In this document: positions 38,347-46,117 of the stretch, piece after piece
Layout: the number at the start of each line of letters is the position of its first letter
Numbering within the stretch: the first letter of the stretch is position 1
From: Enterococcus pseudoavium NBRC 100491
GTDB lineage: Bacteria; Bacillota; Bacilli; Lactobacillales; Enterococcaceae
Assembly: GCF_001544295.1 (NCBI RefSeq)
Contig: NZ_BCQF01000018.1
Span: 1 to 62,501 of the forward strand
Direction of reading: 5' to 3'
DNA length: 62,501 nucleotides
Made by a program: the position numbers and the translations under genes
Notes under the pieces: model-generated
What the model saw: only the letters and a program-made list of their open reading frames with translations
The model's database searches: none
What the model was told of the DNA's origin: nothing

Positions 38347-39294
38347 ATGAAATTAGGTTTTATAAAATCAAATTTTCCAAACGAACGAAGAATTCCCCTA
38401 CTCCCAGAACATATCAAGCAATTCGAAAATACTATTTACATTGAAAACAATTTTGGTGATTCCTTGGATATCCCAGATACCGACTACCAAAAAGTCGGTT
38501 GCATTATTTTGTCACGTTCAGAAATTTTTGCCCAGTGTGACTGTATCTTTTCATTAAAAGTCATCCAGCCTTCAGACTATGATCTTATTCGTCCCAACCA
38601 AGTGATTATCGGATGGACTCACCCTATAGGTTCCGGACAAGCTTTCATGCAGTCTCAAGCATTGCCTAAAAACTTATATGTCCTTGATTTAGACAATCAA
38701 AAACCTACCATGTATTATCAAGGAAAAGCCTATCCGTCACAATTAATTCCGACAAATTTTATCTATCAAAACAGTTTTTATGCAGGCTATGCCGGCGTGT
38801 TGCATGCCTTATTGAATTTTGGATTGTTACCAGATGAAACCTGTAAAGTCGCTATTTTAGGCTCAGGAAATACTTCTCAAGGGGCCTTTCATGCCATTTC
38901 AAAATTGACTTCGTCTGTGCGGCTTTTTTATCGAAAAACACTCCCTCAATTTAAGGAACAGTTAGCTGACTATTCAATCATTATCAATGGAATTGAAATA
39001 GAATCTTCTGATCAACCAATCATCAGTTTGGAAGAACAGGCACAATTATCCCCTGGAACCTTACTAATCGATATCGCGGCTGATGCTGGAAATGCCATTG
39101 AGGGAAATCGTTTTACTACGGTTGAGGAAGCCATTTATCAAGAAAACGGACTCTATTACTATACTTTGCCGAATACCCCCATCTTTGCTTACAGAAATGT
39201 CAGTAAGATATTAAGTGAACAGTTCAGCAAATATCTTTTTAAAAAGGACATAGCAACTTTTATCGCTGAAATATCCCCTAAAAAAGGTAATTAG
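38347..39294 (+). CDS. ceo: N5-(carboxyethyl)ornithine synthase
   Basis: 315 residues. Resembles closely the 313-residue Lactococcus enzyme that condenses pyruvate with the side-chain amino group of ornithine (or lysine) using NADPH to form N5-(carboxyethyl)ornithine. Shared landmarks: KSNFPNERRIPLLPEHI, FSLKVIQPSDY, GWTHPIGSGQAFM, NSFYAGYAGVLHALL, and the Rossmann VAILGSGNTSQGAF; it belongs to the alanine dehydrogenase/transhydrogenase fold. Ribosome site GTGAGG. It stands alone; ornithine genes are not near. Role of the product in the cell is unclear. Confidence 0.88.
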   Translation: MKLGFIKSNFPNERRIPLLPEHIKQFENTIYIENNFGDSLDIPDTDYQKVGCIILSRSEIFAQCDCIFSLKVIQPSDYDLIRPNQVIIGWTHPIGSGQAFMQSQALPKNLYVLDLDNQKPTMYYQGKAYPSQLIPTNFIYQNSFYAGYAGVLHALLNFGLLPDETCKVAILGSGNTSQGAFHAISKLTSSVRLFYRKTLPQFKEQLADYSIIINGIEIESSDQPIISLEEQAQLSPGTLLIDIAADAGNAIEGNRFTTVEEAIYQENGLYYYTLPNTPIFAYRNVSKILSEQFSKYLFKKDIATFIAEISPKKGN

Positions 39295-39313
39295 CTAGCA
39301 GAGGTTTTTCCAC

Positions 39314-39366
39314 AAAAAAAAAGCAACCGGTATGTCAAAGTTTCAACATACCGGTTGCTTTTTTTG
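39314..39366. terminator. Bidirectional terminator between ceo and the hxl operon
   Basis: 16-base perfect stem AAAGCAACCGGTATGT and complement (39320-39335 with 39346-39361), A run left, T run right. Confidence 0.93.
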
Positions 39367-39380
39367 AGCACTTAGCACAA

Positions 39381-39923
39381 CTATTCAACATTCACATGCT
39401 CATGTAGAGCATCTTCATTTGAAGTCTGATCCCGTTCAGCAAGTTTTAGTGTTAACGCATCTAAGGTAATATGAACCGTCTGGTCAAAGAGACTTGATAA
39501 CAATTGAACCGATTTTATTCCAGCTCCGGTTTTGGTTGCTCCTGGTACAACAATTACTCGATCAGCTAATTTAGCCAATGCAGATTCTTTATCGCTTGTC
39601 AAAACAACAATATCTAATCCCATTTTTTTGGCTACTTCAGTATCAGCAACAATCCCTTTGGTTGTTCCTGAACCAGAAATGGCTACCCAAGTATCACCTT
39701 TTTGGATGGAGGGTGTGATTGTTTCACCCATTACGTAATCTGTATAACCAATATGCATCAAACGCATGGCAAAACCTTTTGCCTGAAATCCGCTGCGGCC
39801 TGCTCCTATGACAAAGATCCGTTTGTCTTTTTGGAATAATGGCAAAGCCTGATCTAATTCTTTTTCATCAACAAGTTCCATGACTTGGTCGATTTCTTGC
39901 ATAATAGTTTCGATTGTTTTCAT
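39381..39923 (-). CDS. hxlB: 6-phospho-3-hexuloisomerase
   Basis: 180-residue SIS-domain protein that interconverts D-arabino-3-hexulose 6-phosphate and fructose 6-phosphate. Typical PHI sequence: FVIGAGRSGFQAKGFAMRLMH, GETITPSIQKGD, and ISGSGTTKG. The ATG overlaps the hxlA stop by four bases. It is the last gene of a six-gene operon reading left from 43.8 kb. In methylotrophs the pair fixes formaldehyde; in other bacteria it detoxifies formaldehyde or runs backwards to make ribulose 5-phosphate. Here the operon context suggests a catabolic route. Confidence 0.9.
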   Translation of the reverse strand: MKTIETIMQEIDQVMELVDEKELDQALPLFQKDKRIFVIGAGRSGFQAKGFAMRLMHIGYTDYVMGETITPSIQKGDTWVAISGSGTTKGIVADTEVAKKMGLDIVVLTSDKESALAKLADRVIVVPGATKTGAGIKSVQLLSSLFDQTVHITLDALTLKLAERDQTSNEDALHEHVNVE

Positions 39924-40546
39924 TTGTGAACAGCTCCCATAAATTCATTTACTGCGGATAGCGGATCTTCCGCTTTGGTGATTTTTGATCCCACGATAAT
40001 AACTTCGATGATCCCTTGTTCAGCTAACAACTGTGCTTGCTTTAGATCAATTCCGCCCGCAATTGCTAACCGTTTGATTTCAGGAAATTTCTTGTGAAAT
40101 TCTGCGACACTTGCTGTAGCATCAAAGTGATCTTTCCGATCTACTGAATGATGCAACGCATAGATTGCTTCAGGAAAATCTTTGATCTGCTGGATTTTCT
40201 CGTCTGAAACTTCCAATAAATCGATCATCATGGTTTTATTGAATTTTTGTGCTACCTCATAGCAGGCTGTTAATGTATCCTTTGAGGCAGCTCCCATGAC
40301 AGTGACAAGATCACCACCGTAACGAAAGGCCTGATTAAACTCATAGGCTCCTTCATCGATTGTTTTGCTGTCGACTAATAATTCAGTCTGGGTAAGAGCC
40401 GCTCTTAATTGCTCAATTGCTAAATTACCATAGTCTTTTACCAATGACGTACCCATCTCTAAAATGTCCGTTTTGCCATCCAATTTTTTGGCTAAGGCAA
40501 CCGCGTCCTCTAAGGAAACACGGTCAATCGCTGCTTGTAGTCTCAT
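39920..40546 (-). CDS. hxlA: 3-hexulose-6-phosphate synthase (OMP decarboxylase superfamily)
   Basis: 208-residue TIM barrel of the HPS/KGPDC family. Asp 8, Glu 30 and the DxKxxD signature (Asp 59, Lys 61, Asp 64) are present, as are GGID and VGSKITKA at the phosphate site. HPS joins formaldehyde and ribulose 5-phosphate reversibly; sister enzymes decarboxylate 3-keto-L-gulonate 6-phosphate. The segment ALHHSVDRKD differs from both textbook forms, so the substrate is not certain; the adjacent PHI gene favours HPS. It starts two bases after the kinase stop. Confidence 0.85.
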   Translation of the reverse strand: MRLQAAIDRVSLEDAVALAKKLDGKTDILEMGTSLVKDYGNLAIEQLRAALTQTELLVDSKTIDEGAYEFNQAFRYGGDLVTVMGAASKDTLTACYEVAQKFNKTMMIDLLEVSDEKIQQIKDFPEAIYALHHSVDRKDHFDATASVAEFHKKFPEIKRLAIAGGIDLKQAQLLAEQGIIEVIIVGSKITKAEDPLSAVNEFMGAVHK

Positions 40547-40548
40547 AG

Positions 40549-41505
40549 TTACACTTCCTGTTTTTGTAAAAATTTTTCCAACTCTTCCGGTGTTGGATAG
40601 CCATCGTTATCGCCAGGTGATTGAACAGCCATCGCACCAATGGCATTAGCCCGAACAACCGCTTCTTTTAATGATTTTTCCTCAATCAAAGCCGTGATTA
40701 AGCCTACTGCAAAACCATCGCCGGCACCAACCGTATCAACTACTTTAGCAACCTTGAAACCCGGAACGGTAAAGCTCGTACCATCCTTTTGTTTAACATA
40801 AGCGCCTTCTGTACCTAATTTCACGATAACCGTTTGGGTTGCTTCCCCATTGTTTAAATAGAAATCTGCAATTTCTTCCGGTTCACGACTGCCCATTAGG
40901 ATTTCACCTTCATTGATCCCTGGCAACACAATCTCAGCATGTGAAGCAAGGTCATTAATAGTTTCTACCATTTCTGCTTGGCTTGCCCAAAGCTGTGGAC
41001 GCAAATTTGGATCAAAAGTTGTCCGAACCTTATTCTTTTCTAACAAACTAATCAAATAGCGGAAAGCCTTTTGAGCTTCAGCTGAAATTGCTGGAAAGAT
41101 CCCAGATAAATGTACCATTTTCACATCAGAAAAATCAATTTTATCTAACACGGACTGTTCAAAGTGAGCCGCTGCAGAACCTTTACGGAAATAGAAGATG
41201 CTTGGATCCCCTTCACTTACGCGATCTTTTAATTGGAAAGCAGTCCAAAAATCAGCGTTTTCTGAAATATAGTCTGTCCCAATTTGATTTTCGTGTAATT
41301 GGTCAATAATAAATTCTCCAAAAGGATCTTTACCAACTTGGGTGATGTATTCACTGCTGTGACCTAGACGAGAAACCCCGACAGCCACATTGACTTCAGC
41401 ACCGGCTAAGAATTTTTGAAAATGCCGAGCATCCTTTAAAGATTTATCGACCTCTTCTGATCCAAATAAAGCAATTGGTTCTCCAATAGTTAAAAATTCA
41501 CTCAT
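40549..41505 (-). CDS. PfkB-family carbohydrate kinase (KDG kinase-like)
   Basis: 318 residues of the ribokinase/PfkB fold. The N-terminal GEPIALFGS and GAEVNVAVGVSRLG, and the C-terminal signature VDTVGAGDGFAVGLI with the catalytic Asp, are present. It looks most like 2-keto-3-deoxygluconate kinases, but that label is family-level only. In this operon it would phosphorylate the imported or isomerised sugar before HxlA/HxlB act. Ribosome site AGAGGAAACT. Confidence 0.88.
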   Translation of the reverse strand: MSEFLTIGEPIALFGSEEVDKSLKDARHFQKFLAGAEVNVAVGVSRLGHSSEYITQVGKDPFGEFIIDQLHENQIGTDYISENADFWTAFQLKDRVSEGDPSIFYFRKGSAAAHFEQSVLDKIDFSDVKMVHLSGIFPAISAEAQKAFRYLISLLEKNKVRTTFDPNLRPQLWASQAEMVETINDLASHAEIVLPGINEGEILMGSREPEEIADFYLNNGEATQTVIVKLGTEGAYVKQKDGTSFTVPGFKVAKVVDTVGAGDGFAVGLITALIEEKSLKEAVVRANAIGAMAVQSPGDNDGYPTPEELEKFLQKQEV

Positions 41506-41529
41506 GTTAGTTTCCTCTTTTCTCTTATT

Positions 41530-42801
41530 TTAAAGTAAAATATATGCGGCAAATAGATTAAAGACCGTAGCAACCCAAGCCCATGGTACCCCCGTCATTA
41601 AGAACGTCTTAGTATCCAGGCCAGCATATTGAACCGACCATAGATTCCATGATTGGGTAATACATGCTGATACCCCCATCATTGAAGGAACTACCAATAA
41701 CCCATATAAGAAATATTGATCAAACATACCCGTTCCAACTAAAATCGCTGCCGTTGCAGCACCGGCTCCATACAGCATCAGCGGACCACGGAAGAAGGAA
41801 AGTGGAGCGATAATAGCGACGATAATAACTAGTACCAGTTTACTGCTAGGAATGATCGATTGGAAAACGCTCGTGAAGCCTGACATCGCATGGACAGCTG
41901 CAGATTGGAACATCGTTAAGACAAACAACATGATCAATAGTCCCGCAATATCGCTAATCGCATGCTTCGCCGTGTCATTCATCATTGTGACAAATTTGCT
42001 GTAGCCCTTCATATTTCCTGTCGCAGCAAAGGCGATAATCGTTGAGATCAATAGTGCTGGGACTGCATCCCATTTTGCAAAAATACTTAAAGCAACGGGC
42101 AGTACTGGCAAAATATATGTCCAAATTGGGACTTCAACGATTTCTTCTTCAGTCTCACTTTCAACAATCTCTGGTTTTCCATTACGAATTTTTTTCGCGT
42201 TAAAGAGAATAAAAATAATTAGAACTACCATTTGAATTCCCATCGCTACAAAACCAAAACGTTGATAATGTGCTCCCCATTCTACTTTCGGGAAAAATAC
42301 TTGGAATTGGACGAATAAAACATTATTGACATACATCGCTGCCCCGATGGCCATAGTGAAAATTGTTACAGCGATATTTTTCGGGACTCCAATTGAAAAC
42401 ATGATTGGGAAAAGAATTACCCCAACCGCAATGGCTGAGCCAACACCATAAGAACTCGTGAAAATTAAAGCGATTACAAGTGCGATTAAAACTGTGGCTA
42501 ATACGGGACTTTTCTTTCCAACTTTTTCCGTACGGCGACTGATACTGCCGGCGATCCCGGTATCTACCAAAACGCGTCCAAACCATGACCCAAAAATGAT
42601 GTACGCAGCAGTCTTTCCGTAATTCAAGACTGGTTCCGTAAAGATTTCTTTGACCGCAACATTGAAAGGCACCATGCCAATGATCGTCCATAATAATGCC
42701 ATTACGAAAAAGCCGACCGTTAAGTTTCCACCTTTCATTGCATATATTACAAAGACAATAAAGGTTAAGGCTAATAATATTCCTGTAATTGCGCTCCCCA
42801 T
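41530..42801 (-). CDS. Ion-coupled organic anion or sugar transporter (GntP/CitMHS-like)
   Basis: 423 residues with about 11-12 hydrophobic segments and no ATP-binding or PTS domain, so a secondary transporter of the ion transporter superfamily. Charged cytoplasmic loop at about 205-225 (KKIRNGKPEIVESETEEE). No PTS means the substrate enters unphosphorylated, which agrees with the kinase gene beside it. The relatives carry gluconate, citrate or similar acids; the substrate here is unknown. Ribosome site TAGGAGGTG. Confidence 0.78.
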   Translation of the reverse strand: MGSAITGILLALTFIVFVIYAMKGGNLTVGFFVMALLWTIIGMVPFNVAVKEIFTEPVLNYGKTAAYIIFGSWFGRVLVDTGIAGSISRRTEKVGKKSPVLATVLIALVIALIFTSSYGVGSAIAVGVILFPIMFSIGVPKNIAVTIFTMAIGAAMYVNNVLFVQFQVFFPKVEWGAHYQRFGFVAMGIQMVVLIIFILFNAKKIRNGKPEIVESETEEEIVEVPIWTYILPVLPVALSIFAKWDAVPALLISTIIAFAATGNMKGYSKFVTMMNDTAKHAISDIAGLLIMLFVLTMFQSAAVHAMSGFTSVFQSIIPSSKLVLVIIVAIIAPLSFFRGPLMLYGAGAATAAILVGTGMFDQYFLYGLLVVPSMMGVSACITQSWNLWSVQYAGLDTKTFLMTGVPWAWVATVFNLFAAYILL

Positions 42802-42814
42802 AAGTGTTCACCTC

Positions 42815-43060
42815 CTAATATTTGTTTAATTCACTTAAAATACGTTGATATTTCGAGATTGGTTTTGCGTGATCTTCAACAAAGAAGTCATTTTCTAAAT
42901 GATTAAATTTTTGAATCAAATAGTAGCCAGCGAGATACGCAGCCAATGCTTGCTTCGCCGCTGCTTCCATGTCTTCTGAAGCATTCTCAGGCTGATGGTT
43001 CATTTCCATAAAGTGATACGCAAACTTTTCTGGATCGATTTTCGTTTGTTGATCAGTCAT
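42815..43060 (-). CDS. Unrecognised 81-residue operon protein
   Basis: Soluble, helix-rich: DPEKFAYHFMEMNHQPEN, then AAAKQALAAYLAGYYLIQKF. Possibly an accessory to the transporter, to which it lies 13 bases upstream. Its ATG overlaps the stop of the isomerase gene (TAATG), so translation is coupled. No family recognised. Confidence 0.7.
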   Translation of the reverse strand: MTDQQTKIDPEKFAYHFMEMNHQPENASEDMEAAAKQALAAYLAGYYLIQKFNHLENDFFVEDHAKPISKYQRILSELNKY

Positions 43061-43797
43061 TAGAATTCATCCTCCAATAATTCTTTAGCCTCTATAATTT
43101 CAGTGTTTGACGTAGTTGGATATTCAATTGCAACAGGAACATCTTTTGGTAAAATTTGTAACACATTGCGCCAATCGATCTCACCATGATCCAAACCGGT
43201 AGCTTGCGGTTTTTGATTTTCGTAACGAACGTCCTTCACATGAATATAACGGACATATTCTTTCAATAGTTCGGCCGCTTCAATTTCATTTTCTCCGACA
43301 AAACGCCAATTTCCAAGATCATAAACATAGCCTAGGTCTAAGTCCGCTTCATTAATCGCTTTCATAAATGTATTGATTGCTTTGATCGTTCCCGATGTTT
43401 GAGTCTGATCATTTTCGATAGAAATTGCAATCCCTTGATCAATCAGTGTTTTTAATTTATCTTCCTGAAGATCACCGTTGAAAGTACCGATGTTCCACTT
43501 AACATGTGTAACACCCATCTTTTTAGCTTCATCCAAATATTTCGGTAGTTTCGAGTTAATCTGTCCATCAACATATACTTCATCAGGTACACTGTAGAAT
43601 AACTTTAAATTCAAACGCTCGGCTTCTCTTTGAATAACTGGCATCTCTTCTTCAAGATCCTTAAAATATTCTCTTCTGATTTCAACTTGACTAAAACCCA
43701 AGTCTGCTATTTCTTGTAATAATTCACTTTGCAATGCACCATTTGCTACTCTATCAGCAAAAACTAAGAAGTTCAGCACCAATTTATTATTCATCAT
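43060..43797 (-). CDS. Sugar phosphate isomerase/epimerase (xylose isomerase-like TIM barrel)
   Basis: 245 residues. AP-endonuclease-2-like fold: SQVEIRREYFKDLEEE, SIENDQTQ with a metal-binding Glu, YDLGNWRFVGEN, YIHVKDVRYE with His, and VAIEYPTT with Glu. Members interconvert ketoses, aldoses or keto acids with a divalent metal. First gene of the LacI-controlled operon, so it probably handles the first or second step of the pathway. Confidence 0.85.
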   Translation of the reverse strand: MMNNKLVLNFLVFADRVANGALQSELLQEIADLGFSQVEIRREYFKDLEEEMPVIQREAERLNLKLFYSVPDEVYVDGQINSKLPKYLDEAKKMGVTHVKWNIGTFNGDLQEDKLKTLIDQGIAISIENDQTQTSGTIKAINTFMKAINEADLDLGYVYDLGNWRFVGENEIEAAELLKEYVRYIHVKDVRYENQKPQATGLDHGEIDWRNVLQILPKDVPVAIEYPTTSNTEIIEAKELLEDEF

Positions 43798-43818
43798 AAT
43801 TCCGCATCCTCTCTATTT

Positions 43819-43832
43819 GTTAACCGGTTTCC
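43819..43832. promoter_or_regulatory. LacI-type operator O1
   Basis: GTTAACCGGTTTCC, a near match to the palindrome GGAAACCGGTTTCC, placed just downstream of the -10 box, where it would block transcription. Confidence 0.75.
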
Positions 43833-43840
43833 ATATACAT

Positions 43841-43869
43841 ATAGTAAACCGGTTTCCATATTTTGTCAA
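43841..43869 (-). promoter_or_regulatory. Promoter of the hxl operon
   Basis: Minus strand TTGACA (43864-43869), 17-base spacer, TACTAT (43841-43846). Operator O2 lies in the spacer and overlaps the upstream part of the -10 box, operator O1 lies after the start site, and a cre site overlaps the -35 box. Confidence 0.85.
43844..43857. promoter_or_regulatory. LacI-type operator O2
   Basis: GTAAACCGGTTTCC, centred 25 bases from O1, inside the promoter spacer. Confidence 0.8.
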
Positions 43870-43877
43870 CGCTTTCA
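43864..43877. promoter_or_regulatory. cre site (CcpA) overlapping the -35 box
   Basis: On the minus strand TGAAAGCGTTGACA, an excellent match to the catabolite-response element. The right half is itself the TTGACA box, so CcpA binding would exclude RNA polymerase; this predicts repression by glucose. Confidence 0.7.
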
Positions 43878-43908
43878 GTTTTAAAAAACATTAAGCTTTT
43901 AACGAAAG

Positions 43909-43952
43909 AAGTGAGAGATGTTTGGAAACCGATTTCCAAACATCTCTCACTT
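43909..43952 (-). terminator. 20-bp hairpin after lacI, with an operator-like centre
   Basis: Perfect 20-base stem (43909-43928 with 43933-43952) and a 4-base loop, 30 bases past the lacI stop. Probable terminator of the regulator mRNA, although the following minus-strand sequence is only moderately T-rich (CTTTCGTT). Its centre, 43924-43937, reads GGAAACCGATTTCC, one base from the ideal operator. Confidence 0.75.
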
Positions 43953-43981
43953 TTTAAAAAAATATATAAAAATAACGTTTA

Positions 43982-44965
43982 TTAGACTGATTTTCGCCAT
44001 TGAATAGCCGATGGTACAATAATTTCTTGCCTCTTTTGGGGCTGTTTTAGTAATTCTAGTAAGTGCTGAGCCGCAATTTCTCCAATTTTTTTTGATGGCT
44101 GTTCGATACTAGTGATTCCGGGACCGACTAACGCTGTCAAATTCCAATCATCAAATCCGGTAATCCCAAGTTCTTCTGGAACTTTGATTTCTTCTTCAAT
44201 CAACCAGGCTAACGTATCCATCAATACACGACCGTTGGAAGCAAAGAGTAAACTTCTCTTTGAACTGGTTAATGTCGGCTTCAGTAAGTCAGCTAGTTGC
44301 TCTTTCGCTGTCAGCTCAATCAATTGACAGTCCTTCCCCGCTTTTTCTGTCGTTTTTTTAACCGTTTGATACCTCAATTCTCGCGTGCTGGCATCTTTAA
44401 TCGGCTCACTTAAGACCACGACGTTTTCATATCCTTTAGCTAAGGCTTTTTCAATCACCTCTTGCGTTGCGTCTATATTATTGGTCATTACTGACGACCA
44501 TTTTTCTGGTTCCGTCTGCCGATCAACTAATAGTAACGGGATATTTCGTTCCGTAATAAATGTATAATTTGCTGATTGACGAGAAGAAGGCTGCAGAATA
44601 ATTCCTTCCACACTTTGGTCCAGTAGTTTTTCTAACAATTCGGTTTCTTGGGATACTGAATTAGCCGCATCCACTATGATCATTTGATAGCCCTGATCTT
44701 CCAAAATTGATCCGATTCCCTTTAAAAGTAACGAAGAATATAAATTGGAGATATCAGCTACAACTACTCCTATCAAATAACTATGTTTTGATTTTAAAGC
44801 CTGTGCTTGTCTGCTAGGGCGATAGTTTAAGCGCTCAATTACTTCCGCAATTCTATTTTTTGTTTCTTTTGACATATTGCCGTAATTATTATTTAAAAAT
44901 CGTGAAATCGTGGTTTTGGAAACGCCGGCTTCTTCCGCAACCTCTTTGATGGTTATCTTTTTCAT
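43982..44965 (-). CDS. LacI-family regulator of the hxl operon
   Basis: 327 residues. N-terminal helix-turn-helix (TIKEVAEEAGVSKTTISRFL) and hinge helix SRQAQALKSK, then a periplasmic-binding-protein-like effector domain. The start MKKITIKEV is chosen for the GGAGAAGATAGG ribosome site; a 15-residue longer frame lacks one. It lies directly upstream of, and on the same strand as, the operon it presumably controls, whose promoter has two near-palindromic operators. The inducer would be the pathway sugar or an intermediate. Confidence 0.92.
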   Translation of the reverse strand: MKKITIKEVAEEAGVSKTTISRFLNNNYGNMSKETKNRIAEVIERLNYRPSRQAQALKSKHSYLIGVVVADISNLYSSLLLKGIGSILEDQGYQMIIVDAANSVSQETELLEKLLDQSVEGIILQPSSRQSANYTFITERNIPLLLVDRQTEPEKWSSVMTNNIDATQEVIEKALAKGYENVVVLSEPIKDASTRELRYQTVKKTTEKAGKDCQLIELTAKEQLADLLKPTLTSSKRSLLFASNGRVLMDTLAWLIEEEIKVPEELGITGFDDWNLTALVGPGITSIEQPSKKIGEIAAQHLLELLKQPQKRQEIIVPSAIQWRKSV

Positions 44966-45225
44966 CCTATCTTCTCCAACTATCTTTTTTATCATTGTAG
45001 CGAATTTCAAAGTGAATGCAAACCCTTCGTTCCCTAAGGTACTTGCTGTTATCTTCCTACGAATTCCTTATTTATTTAAAAATAGTCTTGTTTCAACTGA
45101 AATGGTAATGATGTTTCCGGCTATTTCTTTTATAATGAAGATAAATTGAGCTATTTTGATGATTTATTTGATTTTTAAAAAGAATGATTCTTGAATAGTC
45201 GTAAAAATGAATGAGGAGTGAGTTT

Positions 45226-46014
45226 ATGAAAAATTTTCGAGTGGCCTTTTTTGACATTGATGGAACTTTGGCTGACAATCAGCTGCCGCAAGCGTTAACG
45301 TTTACCCAACGTGTGCCCGATTCTGCCAAACGCGCTTTAAAAAAGTTAAAAGCAAACAATATTGAACCAGTGATCGCCTCGGGACGCCATCACCAGACAA
45401 TTGTGCAATTAGCCAAAGATCTGGGCGTCGATAGTGTTATTTCCTCGAACGGCAATTGTGTACATTATCGCGGAAAAATGCTTCATCAAAATATTATTCC
45501 TCCAGACTTAGTCGTGGAATTAGTTGATTATTTACGAAAACAGCAAATTGATTTTTTGCTTGAAACAGAGCAATGTCTATATTGTTTCGAAAATAGTCAC
45601 TACTATCTGAATCATTCAACTGAAAAAACTATTTTGAAAATGAGTGATCCTTTTCCAGATGGGATTTTACAACTGATTATTCCTTGGAATGAAAAAGATA
45701 TTTTAAAATTTGAGCCAAGCTCTCCCCTAATTGTTGAAAAAGTCGCACCAATGGCTGCTACCATTCATTTAAAAAATGGAACGAAGGCAGCAGGAATTCA
45801 CAGAATTTGTGAAGAAATGGCGATCACTCCTCATCAAGCCTTAGCATTTGGTGACGAAGAAAATGATTTCACCATGTTTGATGCCGTGGGTTTTCCGGTT
45901 GCAATGGGCAATGCCTCTCCTGAACTTAAAGAAAAAGCCGCTCACGTGACCACTGCTGTATCTGATGACGGGATTTGGAATGCCTGTATTACACTAGGTT
46001 TGATTACTGAGTGA
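45226..46014 (+). CDS. Cof-type HAD phosphatase
   Basis: 262 residues. HAD motif I FFDIDGTLADN at 8-18, motif II region VIASGRHHQT, motif IV GDEENDFTMFDAVG; subfamily IIB cap between. Probably dephosphorylates a sugar phosphate or cofactor; substrate unknown. Start ATG at 45226 follows GAGGAGTG. It is divergent from the LacI gene, so it could be functionally linked to the sugar operon, but no operator-like palindrome is seen between them. Confidence 0.9.
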   Translation: MKNFRVAFFDIDGTLADNQLPQALTFTQRVPDSAKRALKKLKANNIEPVIASGRHHQTIVQLAKDLGVDSVISSNGNCVHYRGKMLHQNIIPPDLVVELVDYLRKQQIDFLLETEQCLYCFENSHYYLNHSTEKTILKMSDPFPDGILQLIIPWNEKDILKFEPSSPLIVEKVAPMAATIHLKNGTKAAGIHRICEEMAITPHQALAFGDEENDFTMFDAVGFPVAMGNASPELKEKAAHVTTAVSDDGIWNACITLGLITE

Positions 46015-46033
46015 GCTTCCTAGATATGGACGC

Positions 46034-46074
46034 AAAAGAGGAGAGTGACAAATATTTTGTCACTCTCCTCTTTT
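46034..46074 (+). terminator. Terminator of the HAD gene (bidirectional)
   Basis: 17-base perfect stem AAAAGAGGAGAGTGACA and complement; A/T tracts on both sides, so it may also serve citrate synthase from the right. Confidence 0.9.
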
Positions 46075-46117
46075 AGAAATCCATTCTAGCTAAATATAAT
46101 TTGCTCCAATCCTACTC

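Noticed and set aside
42323-42811. 162-residue frame overlapping the transporter gene
   Set aside because: Shadow of the transporter in another frame, rich in Cys, His and Trp, without support.
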